Assembly: GCA_024235035.1 (NCBI GenBank)
Contig: JACKNE010000015.1
Coordinates: 1-64,000 of the forward strand
Direction: 5' to 3'
DNA: 64,000 nucleotides
Origin: Gammaproteobacteria bacterium
GTDB taxonomy: Bacteria > Pseudomonadota > Gammaproteobacteria > Competibacterales > Competibacteraceae
Positions 18,898 through 28,713 of the stretch are shown one piece after another. Position 1 is the stretch's first letter. Every line of letters starts with the position of its first letter. Below the pieces are notes generated by a model. It did not search any database. It had not been told where the DNA came from and saw only the letters and a list, made by a program, of their open reading frames with translations. The position numbers and the translations under genes were made by a program.

Positions 18898-20007
18898 ATG
18901 GAAAGAGATAACGCTAGGAGAATTCGTAACTTTTCAGCGTGGCCACGATCTTCCTAATAGCAGTCGTGCCACTGGGGAGGTGCCAATTCTAGGGTCATTC
19001 GGCATTACAGGATGGCACAATGAAGCACGAGCTAAAGGTCCTGGAGTTACTGTTGGTCGAAGTGGCGCATCATTCGGTGTTGTATCGTACTCTCCCGTTA
19101 ATTACTGGCCGCTGAATACTGCCCTATATGTCAAAGATTTCCACGGCAATGACCCAAAGTTCGCATACTACTTTCTGAAGACGATGGACTTTCAAGGTTT
19201 CATTCTGGCAGCGCTCAGCCATCACTAAACAGAAATCATATCCATCCAATAAAGATAAATGCACCTGGCCTTACTGAACAAAAAGCCATCGCCTCAGTCC
19301 TCTCCAGCCTCGACGACAAAATTGACCTGCTCCACCGCCAAAACAAGACCCTCGAAGCTATGGCCGAAACCCTCTTCCGCCAGTGGTTCGTGGAAGAAGC
19401 GGAGGAAGATTGGGAGAAAGGGACTGTCGTAGATTTAATTGAATTTGGTCCAGCGAGGAAGTTGGTAAAAGGAGTAATTGCACCCTATTTGGAAATGGCC
19501 ACACTTAGCACAACGACATTTTGTCCTGATGGCTGGTATAACCGAGAATTCTCTTCCGGTACTAAATTCATAAACGGGGACACATTGCTCGCACGCATTA
19601 CACCTTGCCTTGAAAATGGCAAGGCAGCCTTTGTTACGTTTCTAGAACCGGAGCAAGTTGGTTGGGGGTCGACCGAGTATATCGTTATGCGTCCAAAAGA
19701 AACTCTGCATCCGTTCTTTGCTTACACGCTTTCTCGATATCGTGATTTTAGGGACTATGCAGAAGGCTGTATGGAAGGTTCTAGTGGACGGCAGCGCGTC
19801 AACGTCGATTACTTAAAAAACTACGATATAAAGATTCCACCACTAGAGGTAGTAAACGAGTTCAACGATTTTACGGAGTCTGCCGTACAAAAGTTACGCG
19901 TGAATTCCATACAGATTCAAACCCTCGAAAAACTCCGCGACACTCTTCTCCCCAAACTCATGAGCGGCGAAGTGCGGGTGGCCTGCGAGGCTTGCCCATG
20001 CTGCTAG
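18890..20007 (+). pseudogene. hsdS: Type I restriction specificity subunit HsdS, broken by a frameshift
   Basis: Part 1 (18890-19228) is the first target-recognition domain, starting MGEWKEITLGEFVTFQRGHD. Part 2, one frame over from about 19203 to 20007, opens SGSAQPSLNRNHIHPIKI, the hallmark end of a recognition domain, followed by the coiled central repeat (ASVLSSLDDKIDLLHRQNKT), a second recognition domain, and the C-terminal repeat (QTLEKLRDTLLPKLMSGE). The expected FNSGSAQPS would read TTC AAT TCT; the sequence has TTCATTCT at 19199-19206, one base short. The product would be cut after about 112 residues. HsdS sets target sequence for methylation and cutting, so the whole complex would be disabled unless the base is an assembly error. 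Confidence 0.88.
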
Positions 20008-20294
20008 ACGAAATCCAGCAGAAAAAGTCGATTATTAAGGCTAAGGCATTGGCTAGCGAGTATGGCGCCAGGCATTTAAGGGTGTTTGGCTCCGTCACTC
20101 GTCGCGAGGAGTGCCCGGATAGCGATGTGGATTTTCTGGTGGATTTTCCGAGCGGTTACAATCTGTTCACCCAACGGTTGCCTTTGATCGGAAAGCTGTC
20201 TGACTTGCTGCTGTGCAAGGTCGAACTGGCGCCGGAGTACGAACTCAACCGCTATATCCGTGAGCAAGTGTTGGGGGAGGCCGTGGAATTATGA
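19998..20294 (+). CDS. MntA-like minimal nucleotidyltransferase antitoxin
   Basis: A 98-residue minimal nucleotidyltransferase. The fold's signature is plain: FGSVTRREECPDSDVDFLVD, with GSxxR and paired Asp residues that bind metal, and a third acidic position near VELAP. These proteins adenylylate and silence HEPN toxins (HepT). The ATG at 19998 is used; an in-frame TTG precedes it. It overlaps the hsdS end by ten bases and the following hepT remnant by four (ATGA). The enzyme looks complete while its toxin is truncated. Confidence 0.8.
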   Translation: MLLDEIQQKKSIIKAKALASEYGARHLRVFGSVTRREECPDSDVDFLVDFPSGYNLFTQRLPLIGKLSDLLLCKVELAPEYELNRYIREQVLGEAVEL

Positions 20295-20449
20295 AGAAAC
20301 CGTGGCAACCCTATGCCCTGCATGTTCTGGATGCCATCGCCAAGATCAGGCGGATTCAGGCTCGCGGCAACATTACCCAGGATGACGTGCTCTACGACGC
20401 TGCACTGCGCAATTTCCGAGTGCAAGATGCAGACAGGGCGAATTTTTAA
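20291..20449 (+). pseudogene. HepT-like HEPN toxin, N-terminal remnant
   Basis: Only 52 residues: MKKPWQPYALHVLDAIAKIR, then RIQARGNITQDDVLYDAALR and a short unrelated tail NFRVQDADRANF. The YDAALRN block is the start of the helix that leads into the HEPN active site; the Rx4-6H catalytic motif is absent. It starts within the mntA stop codon. The rest of the toxin seems to have been deleted up to the next antitoxin gene, 16 bases away. Confidence 0.7.
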
Positions 20450-20465
20450 TCACGGGAGTTTAACC

Positions 20466-20720
20466 ATGCAAGCCTACTACGAAATCGAAGCTGAACTCTC
20501 CATAGACCATGAAATTCATCTCAGCCTGCCGAATGATATTCCAGCAGGAAAGGTGAAAATAGCGATCATTTATTCTCTGGAAAAACCGGAGAAGCCGCAG
20601 GTGAAAATGGCCGATTTTCTCTTAAGTTTGCCCGATCAGGTAGAGGGTGGCGCAAGCAGGGAGTCTATTCAGATGCGCCTCCGGGAAGAACGGGATAATT
20701 GGGAGTCGTTAAGTGGCTAA
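20466..20720 (+). CDS. Antitoxin-like protein of second PIN pair
   Basis: An 84-residue protein. It starts MQAYYEIEAELSIDHEIHLS, with a short beta region (LPNDIPAGKVKIAIIY) of AbrB-like character, and ends with a charged helix (RESIQMRLREERDNWESL) typical of toxin-binding tails. GGGAG precedes the ATG. Its end overlaps the following PIN gene by eight bases. The role is inferred from size, layout and tail. Confidence 0.65.
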   Translation: MQAYYEIEAELSIDHEIHLSLPNDIPAGKVKIAIIYSLEKPEKPQVKMADFLLSLPDQVEGGASRESIQMRLREERDNWESLSG

Positions 20721-21120
20721 TGTCTATTTGGATAGCTGCATGGTCATCGGTCTGATTGAAGGGGACCATGCACAACGCATGGCGCTCAAACAAGAAATGG
20801 TAAAACACCGAATTTTCAGTAGCGAATTAGTCAGAATGGAGGCGCGCATTTTGCCGTTACGACAAGATAATCAGTACAATTTGCAGCTTTATGACCGATT
20901 CTTCAATGCTTGCGATAGCCTGATTTCATTCGATAGAGACGTTTTTGACTAGGCAACTCGGTTGCGACTGCACACCAGAGTCAAAACGCCTGATGCCCTA
21001 CATATCGCCGCTGCCATGGTGGCAGGTTGCGATGAATTTTGGACGGCTGACAAACAGTTGAATGCCATTGTTGGCCATCGTCTGAAGGTGGTCGATTGGA
21101 TCGAGCTCGGATTGCCGTGA
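20713..21120 (+). pseudogene. PIN-domain toxin (VapC-like) with an internal TAG stop
   Basis: Starts at a GTG. The frame runs 79 codons to a TAG at 20950-20952, then continues 55 codons in the same frame to a TGA at 21118. Read through, it is a 135-residue PIN protein: Asp in VYLDSCMVIGLIE, Glu in LVRMEARILPL, and beyond the stop the Asp residues of TPDALHIAAAM and FWTADKQLN. The truncated product lacks these and should be inactive. The end of the full frame overlaps the hsdR start (TGATG), so the original gene was coupled to it. Confidence 0.8.
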
Positions 21121-24100
21121 TGCATAAACTCATCGAATCGGACATCGAAACCTTCGCCATCGAGCTGCTTGAGAAGCTCGGATATGAGTACGTTTACGCC
21201 CCCGCCATCGCACCGGATAGCGACACGCCGGAGCGGGAGCGCTTCGAGGACGTCTTGCTGTTGGAGCGGTTGCGTAGGGCAGTGGCGCGCATCAACCCAA
21301 GCATTCCCGTTGACGCGCGTGAGGAGGCCATCAAGCAGATTCAGCGCCTGAATTCGCCAGAGCTGATCGCCAACAACGAAACCTTCCACCGGATGCTGAC
21401 CGAGGGTATCAAGGTCACCTATCAGCACCAAGGGAACGCGCGCGGGGATCTGGTGTGGTTGATCGATTTCGCCAGGCCGGACAACAACGAATTCGTGGTG
21501 GCCAATCAGTTCACGGTGATCGAGAACCACCAAAACAAGCGCCTGGACGTGATTCTATTGGTCAATGGCTTGCCGTTGGTGGTGATCGAACTCAAGAACG
21601 CCGCCGATGAAAACGCCACTATCCAATCCGCCTACCAACAATTGCAGACCTACAAGGCCGTGATCTCCAGCCTGTTCACCTATAACGGGCTGTTGGTGAT
21701 CTCCGATGGGTTGGAAGCCAAGGTAGGTTCGTTATCGGCGGAGCTCTCGCGCTTCATGGCCTGGAAGACAGCGGACGGCAAGCTGGAGGCCTCACACCTC
21801 ATCAGCCCGTTGGAAACCCTGATCAAGGGCATGTTGCACAAAGCCACACTGCTGGATCTGCTGCGCCATTTCATCGTGTTCGAAAAATCGAAAAAGGAAG
21901 ACCCCGACACCGGCGTGATCAGCATCAGCACCGTGAAGAAGCTGGCCGCTTACCACCAGTACCATGCGGTCAACGCCGCCGTGGCTTCCACCTTGCGCGC
22001 CGCCAGCCAAGCAGCACCGAGCGTAGCGGAAACACCCGAGAGTTACGGCGTGCCGAGCGTCAACGCCCAACCGCCAGGCGATCGGAAAGCCGGGGTGGTG
22101 TGGCACACCCAGGGCAGCGGCAAGTCACTGTCCATGGTGTTCTACACCGGCAAGATCGTGCTGGCGCTGGACAATCCCACCATCGTCATGATCACAGACC
22201 GTAATGATCTGGACGATCAACTGTTCGATACCTTCGCTGCCTGTACCCAGGTGTTGCGGCAGGAACCGGTGCAGGTCGATGATCGCAAGGAATTGAAGCG
22301 GCGGTTGATGGTGGCCTCCGGTGGGGTGATCTTCACCACCATGCAGAAGTTTCAGCCCGAGGAAGGCAATGTCTATGAACGACTGACCGAGCGCCGCAAC
22401 GTGGTGGTGATCGCCGACGAGGCGCATCGCACGCAATACGGCTTCAAGGCCAAGACGGTGGACGAGAAGGATGCGCAAGGTAACGTGACAGGCCAAAAGA
22501 TCGTCTACGGCTTTGCCAAATACCTGCGCGATGCGCTACCGAACGCGACCTATCTGGGCTTTACCGGCACACCTATCGAAAAGACCGACGTCAACACCCC
22601 GGCGGTATTTGGCAATTACGTCGATGTCTATGACATCGCCCAAGCGGTGGAAGATGGCGCCACGAAGAGGATTTATTACGAAAGCCGACTGGCCAAGGTG
22701 ACGCTCAGCGACGAAGGCAAGAAACTCATTGCCGAACTGGACGACGAACTGAGCCAGGACGAGCTGACCGAGACACAAAAGGCTAAGGCCAAGTGGACGC
22801 AGATGGAGGCCCTGGTCGGTGCGAAGCAGCGCATCCGTAATGTCGCGCAGGATATCGTCGCGCACTTTGAAAAGCGCCAGGAGGTGTTTGTCGGCAAGGG
22901 CATGGTCGTGGCCATGTCGCGGCGCATTGCGACGGAACTGTACGACGAAATCATCAAATTGCGTCCGCAATGGCATGCGGATGATCTCACCAAGGGCGTC
23001 ATCAAAGTGGTGATGACGGCGGCGTCCTCCGATGGCCCGCAGCTGGCCAAACACCACACCAACAAACAGCAACGCAAGGCCCTGGCCGAGCGCATGAAAG
23101 ACCCGGATGACGAACTGAAGCTCGTGATCGTGCGCGATATGTGGCTTACTGGTTTCGACGCGCCGTGCATGCACACCTTGTATATCGACAAACCCATGCA
23201 GGGGCACAACCTGATGCAGGCCATCGCCCGCGTCAACCGCGTGTATGGCGACAAACCGGCGGGGCTGGTGGTGGATTACCTTGGCATCGCCTCCGATTTG
23301 AAACAGGCCTTGTCGTTCTATGCCGATGCCGGCGGCAAGGGTGACCCGATGCTGGCGCAGGAACAGGCCGCGCAAATGATGCTGGAAAAGATCGAAGTGG
23401 TGGCGGCCATGTATCACGGCTTCCCCTACGAGGACTACTGCGAGGCCGACACCTCTCGCAAGCTCTCTATGATCCTGGCAGCGGAAGAACATATCCTCGG
23501 CCTGGAAAATGGCAAGAAGCGCTATATCGACGAAGTGACCGCGCTTTCGCAGGCTTTTGCCATCGCCATCCCGCACGAGCAGGCCATGGACGTGATGGAC
23601 GAAATGGCGTTCTTCCAGGCGGTGAAGGCGCGGCTGGCAAAGTTCGACAGTACGGGTGCGGGGCGCACCAACGAGGAAATCGAATCGACCATCCGGCAGG
23701 TGATCGACAAGGCGTTGGTGTCGGAGCAGGTCATCGACGTGTTTGACGCAGCGGGGATCAAGAAGCCGGATATTTCCATCTTGTCCGAAGAATTCCTGCT
23801 GGAGCTGAAGAACAAGGAACACAGAAACGTGGCGCTGGAAGTGTTGAAAAAGCTGCTCAACGATGAGATCAAGGCGCGCGCCAAAAAGAACTTGGTGCAG
23901 AGCCGATCGCTGATGGAAATGTTGCAGGACGCCGTCAAGCGCTATCACGCTAAAGTGCTTACGGCAGCCGAGGTGATGGACGAGCTGATCAATATCAGCA
24001 AGGAAATCGTCAAATCGGACAAACAAGCCGAAGAACTGGGTATGAGCGACTATGAGTACGCCTTCTATACCGCCGTCGCCAACAACGAGAGCGCCAGAGC

Positions 24101-24341
24101 GCTGATGCAACAGGACAAACTGCGCGAGTTAGCGATCGTATTGTTCGAAAGAGTGAAGGCCAATGCTTCTATCGATTGGACGATCAAAGAAAGCGTGAAG
24201 GCCAAGCTCAAAGTCATCGTGAAGCGAACGCTGCGGCAATATGGCTATCCGCCAGATATGCAAAAGCTGGCAACTGAGACGGTGCTCAAGCAAGCGGAGA
24301 TGCTGGTAAGTGAGTTTGCTAGTGGCGCAGTAAATAGCTAA
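21120..24341 (+). CDS. hsdR: Type I restriction endonuclease subunit HsdR
   Basis: A 1073-residue translocating endonuclease. The N-terminal nuclease domain (PD-(D/E)xK) has [16 protein letters not shown] and [10 protein letters not shown]; the Walker A is [17 protein letters not shown] at about residue 330, followed by [13 protein letters not shown] (DEAH box) and the later helicase motifs ([41 protein letters not shown]). The start ATG overlaps the preceding frame's stop codon. The frame is intact. With hsdS interrupted the complex could not choose targets, but the subunit itself shows no lesion. Confidence 0.95.
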   Translation: MHKLIESDIETFAIELLEKLGYEYVYAPAIAPDSDTPERERFEDVLLLERLRRAVARINPSIPVDAREEAIKQIQRLNSPELIANNETFHRMLTEGIKVTYQHQGNARGDLVWLIDFARPDNNEFVVANQFTVIENHQNKRLDVILLVNGLPLVVIELKNAADENATIQSAYQQLQTYKAVISSLFTYNGLLVISDGLEAKVGSLSAELSRFMAWKTADGKLEASHLISPLETLIKGMLHKATLLDLLRHFIVFEKSKKEDPDTGVISISTVKKLAAYHQYHAVNAAVASTLRAASQAAPSVAETPESYGVPSVNAQPPGDRKAGVVWHTQGSGKSLSMVFYTGKIVLALDNPTIVMITDRNDLDDQLFDTFAACTQVLRQEPVQVDDRKELKRRLMVASGGVIFTTMQKFQPEEGNVYERLTERRNVVVIADEAHRTQYGFKAKTVDEKDAQGNVTGQKIVYGFAKYLRDALPNATYLGFTGTPIEKTDVNTPAVFGNYVDVYDIAQAVEDGATKRIYYESRLAKVTLSDEGKKLIAELDDELSQDELTETQKAKAKWTQMEALVGAKQRIRNVAQDIVAHFEKRQEVFVGKGMVVAMSRRIATELYDEIIKLRPQWHADDLTKGVIKVVMTAASSDGPQLAKHHTNKQQRKALAERMKDPDDELKLVIVRDMWLTGFDAPCMHTLYIDKPMQGHNLMQAIARVNRVYGDKPAGLVVDYLGIASDLKQALSFYADAGGKGDPMLAQEQAAQMMLEKIEVVAAMYHGFPYEDYCEADTSRKLSMILAAEEHILGLENGKKRYIDEVTALSQAFAIAIPHEQAMDVMDEMAFFQAVKARLAKFDSTGAGRTNEEIESTIRQVIDKALVSEQVIDVFDAAGIKKPDISILSEEFLLELKNKEHRNVALEVLKKLLNDEIKARAKKNLVQSRSLMEMLQDAVKRYHAKVLTAAEVMDELINISKEIVKSDKQAEELGMSDYEYAFYTAVANNESARALMQQDKLRELAIVLFERVKANASIDWTIKESVKAKLKVIVKRTLRQYGYPPDMQKLATETVLKQAEMLVSEFASGAVNS

Positions 24342-24392
24342 CTCTTTTATTTATAACATGATTTAATGTCGTGAATCGATCAGAGAGCTGCC

Positions 24393-25067
24393 ATGTCCAT
24401 CCGTGATTGGCCCGATGACGAGCGCCCCCGAGAGAAGTTGTTGCAACGGGGTGCCGCCGCTCTTTCCGATGCCGAACTGTTGGCCATTTTTCTGCGGGTT
24501 GGGGTGCGGGGCCGCAGCGCAGTGGATCTGGCTCGCGATATGCTCAAGCAGCATGGTAGCCTCCGGCAGTTACTGGAGCTGGATCAAGCTGGATTTTGTG
24601 CGACGCCAGGATTGGGGCCGGCCAAGTTCGTCCAGTTGCAAGCGGTGCTGGAGCTGGCTCGCCGTTATCTGGAGCATACCTTGCAACGGGGCGATGCTAT
24701 TCAGAGCGTGGCCGATACCCGCCGTTACCTGCTGGCCCGGATGCGCCACCATCCCCATGAAGTGTTTGCCTGCTTGTTTCTGGACAACAAGCATCGGGTG
24801 ATTCAGTACGAGGAACTGTTTTTCGGGACCATCGACAGTTCAGCCGTGCATCCCCGTCAGGTGGTGAAGCGCGCTTTGTATCACAATGCGGCTGCGGTGA
24901 TCGCAGCGCACAACCATCCCTCCGGAGTTGCCGAGCCGAGTCGGGCCGATGAGGCGATTACTCTGCGCTTGAAAGAAGCTTTATCCACTGTGGATGTTCG
25001 GTTACTGGATCATGTGGTGATCGGTGATGGGCAGACGGTGTCGCTGGCGGAACGCGGGGTGCTGTAG
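24393..25067 (+). CDS. radC: RadC-family JAB-domain protein
   Basis: A 224-residue RadC protein. The N-terminal helix-hairpin-helix region ([19 protein letters not shown]) is followed by the JAB metalloprotease-like domain, with metal ligands in [17 protein letters not shown] and [10 protein letters not shown]. It begins [16 protein letters not shown], the usual opening. It follows hsdR by 51 bases on the same strand but is a housekeeping-type gene, so it probably marks the end of the restriction locus. The true biochemical activity of RadC is unsettled. Confidence 0.92.
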   Translation: MSIRDWPDDERPREKLLQRGAAALSDAELLAIFLRVGVRGRSAVDLARDMLKQHGSLRQLLELDQAGFCATPGLGPAKFVQLQAVLELARRYLEHTLQRGDAIQSVADTRRYLLARMRHHPHEVFACLFLDNKHRVIQYEELFFGTIDSSAVHPRQVVKRALYHNAAAVIAAHNHPSGVAEPSRADEAITLRLKEALSTVDVRLLDHVVIGDGQTVSLAERGVL

Positions 25068-25113
25068 TCGTCAGCCGACCGGTCAGCCTGCGAGGAGCTG
25101 AGGCTTGCTCCCG

Positions 25114-25977
25114 TCAAAATCCCCGCGCTTCCCGAATCCGCTCGTAGGCGGCGGTGAGTTCGCGGGTTTTCTCGGTGGCGCGAGCTAGTTCCGTCGGTGA
25201 GGCGGCGCTGGAGGCCAGTTTATCTGGATGGTGCTGTTTGATCAGACGACGGTAGGCCAACTTGATCTCTTCCGGACTGGCTTCACGTCCCAGACCGAGT
25301 ACGCTGAAGGCGTGGCTCAGTGAGTTGACAGCGGTGGTGGGTCGCCTGCCATGCGCCTGTCGCTCGTGTTGCTTGTCCGCGCCGGCGTTGCTGGAACCGC
25401 CAAAATCGTTCGGGCCGGACTGATGCGCCCAACGCTGGGCGCGAAACAGCGTATGTAGGGTTTCAAACTGCAAACGGTGAATGCCCAGGCGTTCAGTGAC
25501 GGACAACAGACGGGCATGGGCCTGGGGGTGCAGGCGGCCATCGGCGTAGGCGATATTCAGCAGCAACTCCACGAATTGTTGCAGCATCGCCGGGTCGTTG
25601 CGACAGGCGCGTTGAAACGCCTCGATGGCGGTTTCCACGGAAAATTCCGGTTGCTTGCCTTCGGTAAAACCGTCGATGGCCGATTGTTGTTGGGCCGCGT
25701 TCAGCTGGAGGTGATGCATGATGGCGCGAGCCGCGGCGATTTCCTGTTCCGAGACCCGACCATCGGCCTTGGCAATATAGCCCATCATCTGGAACACTGT
25801 CGCATTGAACGCTTGCCGCGCAGGATCGCGGTCCGTCATTTTCGGTGCTGACGAGACAGTCGCTTTCCATTGGTTCTGATCAAAATTATGGCCAACCGCT
25901 GCACCGAGTAACGCACCCAGCGGTCCGCCGATCATAAAACCAAAGGTTCCGCCAAACAGTTTTCCAAACACGCTCAA
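25114..25977 (-). CDS. djlA: DjlA-like co-chaperone (TerB plus DnaJ domain)
   Basis: A 287-residue protein. A glycine-rich N-terminal membrane anchor (GGTFGFMIGGPLGALLGAAV) is followed by a TerB-like helical domain (residues about 55-175) and a C-terminal J domain with the HPD motif in LIKQHHPDKLASS that stimulates DnaK. In E. coli DjlA activates the Rcs envelope stress response; that link cannot be read here. It converges with radC. The TerB domain should not be read as a sign of the Ter module further along. Confidence 0.88.
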   Translation of the reverse strand: MSVFGKLFGGTFGFMIGGPLGALLGAAVGHNFDQNQWKATVSSAPKMTDRDPARQAFNATVFQMMGYIAKADGRVSEQEIAAARAIMHHLQLNAAQQQSAIDGFTEGKQPEFSVETAIEAFQRACRNDPAMLQQFVELLLNIAYADGRLHPQAHARLLSVTERLGIHRLQFETLHTLFRAQRWAHQSGPNDFGGSSNAGADKQHERQAHGRRPTTAVNSLSHAFSVLGLGREASPEEIKLAYRRLIKQHHPDKLASSAASPTELARATEKTRELTAAYERIREARGF

Positions 25978-26005
25978 TCAAGACCTCGATGGTCGCCGAT
26001 GCCAT

Positions 26006-26668
26006 TCAGGATTTCAGATAGCGCTCGTCGTCGTAAGTTTTCAGCCAGTCTGGCCGTAAACCGATCAGGACGGTGGTCATCATACCGTTGATCAGACCTT
26101 CTGGAAAAAGATAAAGTGGTACGAACGGCAGATATTCGTTGCTGATGCGGGCAAAGGGGTAAGTTTCAGTGGCGACCAACAGAGCGACCAGCGTCAATAC
26201 GGTGACGCCGGCGGCCAGCATGGCATTGAAGAAGGCGCACAGGAAAATGTAGATGAAGAGATGGTGGGGGAGATAGCGGTCTACGAACACATACACGCCA
26301 TAACTGACCGAGACCGGCAGTGCGCCCAATAGCAGAGCATTCATGGCCAACGCCGCCCAATCACCGCTGTTGACGGTTATGGCTAGCATGATCAGGCTGG
26401 AACCGATGATGCCTAACGACCAGCCGAACATCAGGGTATAGACAGTCACACCCAAGAGATGAAAGCCGAGTGCTGGATGAACGCCCACCTCGAAAATCCA
26501 TATCAGGTACAAAATCACCGAAGCGCCCAGAAAAACATGCTGGAGCCTGGGGTTGATTAGCAATACACGCCAGGGCGCCAAACGCAAAGCGTACAATCCA
26601 ACCAGCAACCAGGCGAAGTTGGCGGAGAAGAGCAAATCGGCGGGCAGCAGCGAGTCGGTCAGATTCAT
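26006..26668 (-). CDS. CbiM-like energy-coupling-factor permease without the N-terminal metal motif
   Basis: A 220-residue membrane protein with about six hydrophobic segments and CbiM-like blocks (GVTVYTLMFGWSLGIIGSSL and FPEGLINGMMTTVLIGLRP). Classic CbiM starts MHIMEG with a His at position 2 that binds Co or Ni; this protein starts MNLTDSLLPADLLF and has no such His, so its substrate may differ. ATG at 26668 is chosen because it lies just before the first helix. It is the last gene of the signalling operon after the histidine kinase. No ECF ATPase is adjacent. Confidence 0.6.
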   Translation of the reverse strand: MNLTDSLLPADLLFSANFAWLLVGLYALRLAPWRVLLINPRLQHVFLGASVILYLIWIFEVGVHPALGFHLLGVTVYTLMFGWSLGIIGSSLIMLAITVNSGDWAALAMNALLLGALPVSVSYGVYVFVDRYLPHHLFIYIFLCAFFNAMLAAGVTVLTLVALLVATETYPFARISNEYLPFVPLYLFPEGLINGMMTTVLIGLRPDWLKTYDDERYLKS

Positions 26669-26748
26669 GATGCTAAGGATACCGCAACCAGCAGACAGGT
26701 GGTGTTGCGAAATGACCAGTGGCATGGATGCGCCGCCGTTCAAGCTGA

Positions 26749-28704
26749 CTAAGGGTCGGTTTTCGCGGTGTCGCCAGTCGCGCCCGGCGCTTGTTTCGGC
26801 AGCAGCATGGCGAATTCGCTGCCTTGGCCTTCCTCGCTGCATAAGATGAGACTGCCGCCCAAGACGTGGGTGACGATATTATGGGCGATATGCAATCCCA
26901 GCCCGGTGCCGCCCTGGCCCATTTTAGTGGTGACGAAGGGATTGAAGATCCGTTCCTGTAGCGCAATAGGAATGCCTTTTCCATTATCGCTGACCTGTAC
27001 CCGAACCTGGCCTTCGTCGATGGCATTGGCCGTAATCTGAATGACGCCTGGCTGGCCTTCGTCAAAAGCATGCAAGATGGCGTTATTGATCAGGTTAGCC
27101 AGGGTTTGCTCCAGGGGGCCGGGATAGCTGTCAAACTGCAATCCATCCGGGATCTCGGTCATGACCCGATGAGGAGTACGCTTCAGCATGGGATGCAGGG
27201 TGAGCAGAATTTCGTTGACGACTGCCTTTAGATCAAAAATGCGTCGTTGGGAGCTGGTCTGATCGACCGCTACCTGTTTAAAGCTGGTGACTAGTTCGGC
27301 AGCGCGATGCAGGTTACGGGTGGTGATGTCGGCGGCGGTTTCCACCTGAGTGACGAAATGGTCGAGCACCGAGCGGCGTAATCCCTCCTGAGTGGCCCTT
27401 TGAAATTCACGAACCTTGTCGTGCAGTGTCGAGGCGGCCATCAAGCCGTTGCCGATCGGCGTGTTGAGTTCGTGAGCGATGCCCGCCACCAATTCGCCCA
27501 GAGCGGCCAGTTTTTCCGTGCGCACCAGCTCCTGTTGGGTGTGGCGCAGCGTAGCCAACGTTTCGGATAGCTCGTGATTGATGTGGGCCAAATCGGCAGT
27601 GCGTTGGGTGACACGGCTCTCAAGTTCGGTGTTGAGCGTGCGGAGTTGCTGTTCCCGTTCCTGGATCGTGTTGGCCATGTGCTCAAGGTGAGCGGACAGG
27701 CGGTTGAATTCGCCAATCGAGCTACGCGGCCAGATCCCTTCAGACTGACCTTCAGTGACCTGGCGGGCGCTTTTCATCAGATCGCGCACCGGTCGCGCCA
27801 TATAGGAGGCCCACAATGGAGCGAGCAGGATGCCGATCAGCAAGGAGCCGACAAAGCCGACAGCCGCCATGATCAAGGTGGACTGAATATCCGGATTGTG
27901 CAGGCCCGCAGGTAGCCTGACCAGAAAATACCAATCCAGGGTACGTGAATGCTGGGCTGCCAGGTAATAACTGCGCCCCTGGTACTGAAATGTTTCAGAT
28001 AGAGGTTCGCCGCGTAGCGCCATCTGCACCAGTGGCAGTCCGAGCAGATTGATGATGCCGACTTGAGTGAGGGGCTCCGTGTCGCCCACCAATTCCCCAC
28101 GTCGGTCGATAATCCAGATGGATTCATTGGGGAACATGCGTGCGGTGCGTAGGGCGCGCGTCAGGTACTGTGGCGGAATTTCGCCGATCACCATACGGTC
28201 GCCGCGTATGGGGATCGCCAAGCCGACTGTCGTGTTGCCGGAGAGTACCGATAGATAGCGATCGCTCCAGGTGGGTCGTTGTTGCTCCTGGGCGAGGCGA
28301 TATAACTGGCTAGCGGATAAATCGATGCCGATCAAGTCGGTATGTTGGTGGTGCAAAGCGGCGATCTCCCCGGTCGCTTCCACGATCCCATCTGGAGAGA
28401 GAATATAAATAGCGGTGAATGAAGATCCATCACCCACGACGGCGTCAAGGAGGGAGTGCCATTGAACAGGGAGCAGTTCCTGTGGTAAGGCATTCAAAGG
28501 CTCGAGGCGGGTTTGGAGGGAGTGCATCAGAAATTCTACTCGACTGACCAGGTCCTCGGCCTCGCTTTGCGCTACCCGGCGATTTTCCTCGGCGATTTGT
28601 GGCAGACGCACGGCCAGGATAGCGCTGCCTACGGTCGCTAGCGTGACCAGTAGCGTGACCGCCAGTAGAAAAATCAGAAAGGTATGCAGTCGCCATACCC
28701 GCAT
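26749..28704 (-). CDS. Membrane sensor histidine kinase
   Basis: A 651-residue kinase. A signal-anchor helix (residues 10-31) is followed by a periplasmic sensing domain of about 240 residues (Cache-like) and a second membrane helix (about 278-298), a HAMP segment, a coiled coil with HELNTPIGN carrying the phospho-acceptor His, and an HATPase_c domain with NLINNAILHAF, DNGKGIP and GTGLGLHIA. No receiver domain is attached. It follows the substrate-binding-protein gene by nine bases and precedes the CbiM-like gene, so the binding protein may feed its ligand to it. The ligand is not known. Confidence 0.9.
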   Translation of the reverse strand: MRVWRLHTFLIFLLAVTLLVTLATVGSAILAVRLPQIAEENRRVAQSEAEDLVSRVEFLMHSLQTRLEPLNALPQELLPVQWHSLLDAVVGDGSSFTAIYILSPDGIVEATGEIAALHHQHTDLIGIDLSASQLYRLAQEQQRPTWSDRYLSVLSGNTTVGLAIPIRGDRMVIGEIPPQYLTRALRTARMFPNESIWIIDRRGELVGDTEPLTQVGIINLLGLPLVQMALRGEPLSETFQYQGRSYYLAAQHSRTLDWYFLVRLPAGLHNPDIQSTLIMAAVGFVGSLLIGILLAPLWASYMARPVRDLMKSARQVTEGQSEGIWPRSSIGEFNRLSAHLEHMANTIQEREQQLRTLNTELESRVTQRTADLAHINHELSETLATLRHTQQELVRTEKLAALGELVAGIAHELNTPIGNGLMAASTLHDKVREFQRATQEGLRRSVLDHFVTQVETAADITTRNLHRAAELVTSFKQVAVDQTSSQRRIFDLKAVVNEILLTLHPMLKRTPHRVMTEIPDGLQFDSYPGPLEQTLANLINNAILHAFDEGQPGVIQITANAIDEGQVRVQVSDNGKGIPIALQERIFNPFVTTKMGQGGTGLGLHIAHNIVTHVLGGSLILCSEEGQGSEFAMLLPKQAPGATGDTAKTDP

Positions 28705-28713
28705 GGCGCTTAC

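Noticed and set aside
22536..24110. Long open frame (524 codons) antisense to hsdR
   Set aside because: It mirrors a conserved gene, has His/Asp-heavy composition from codon complement and matches no family.
25114..25977. DjlA TerB domain as part of the Ter module
   Set aside because: TerB domains occur widely in DjlA; it is 6 kb from the module and in another unit.
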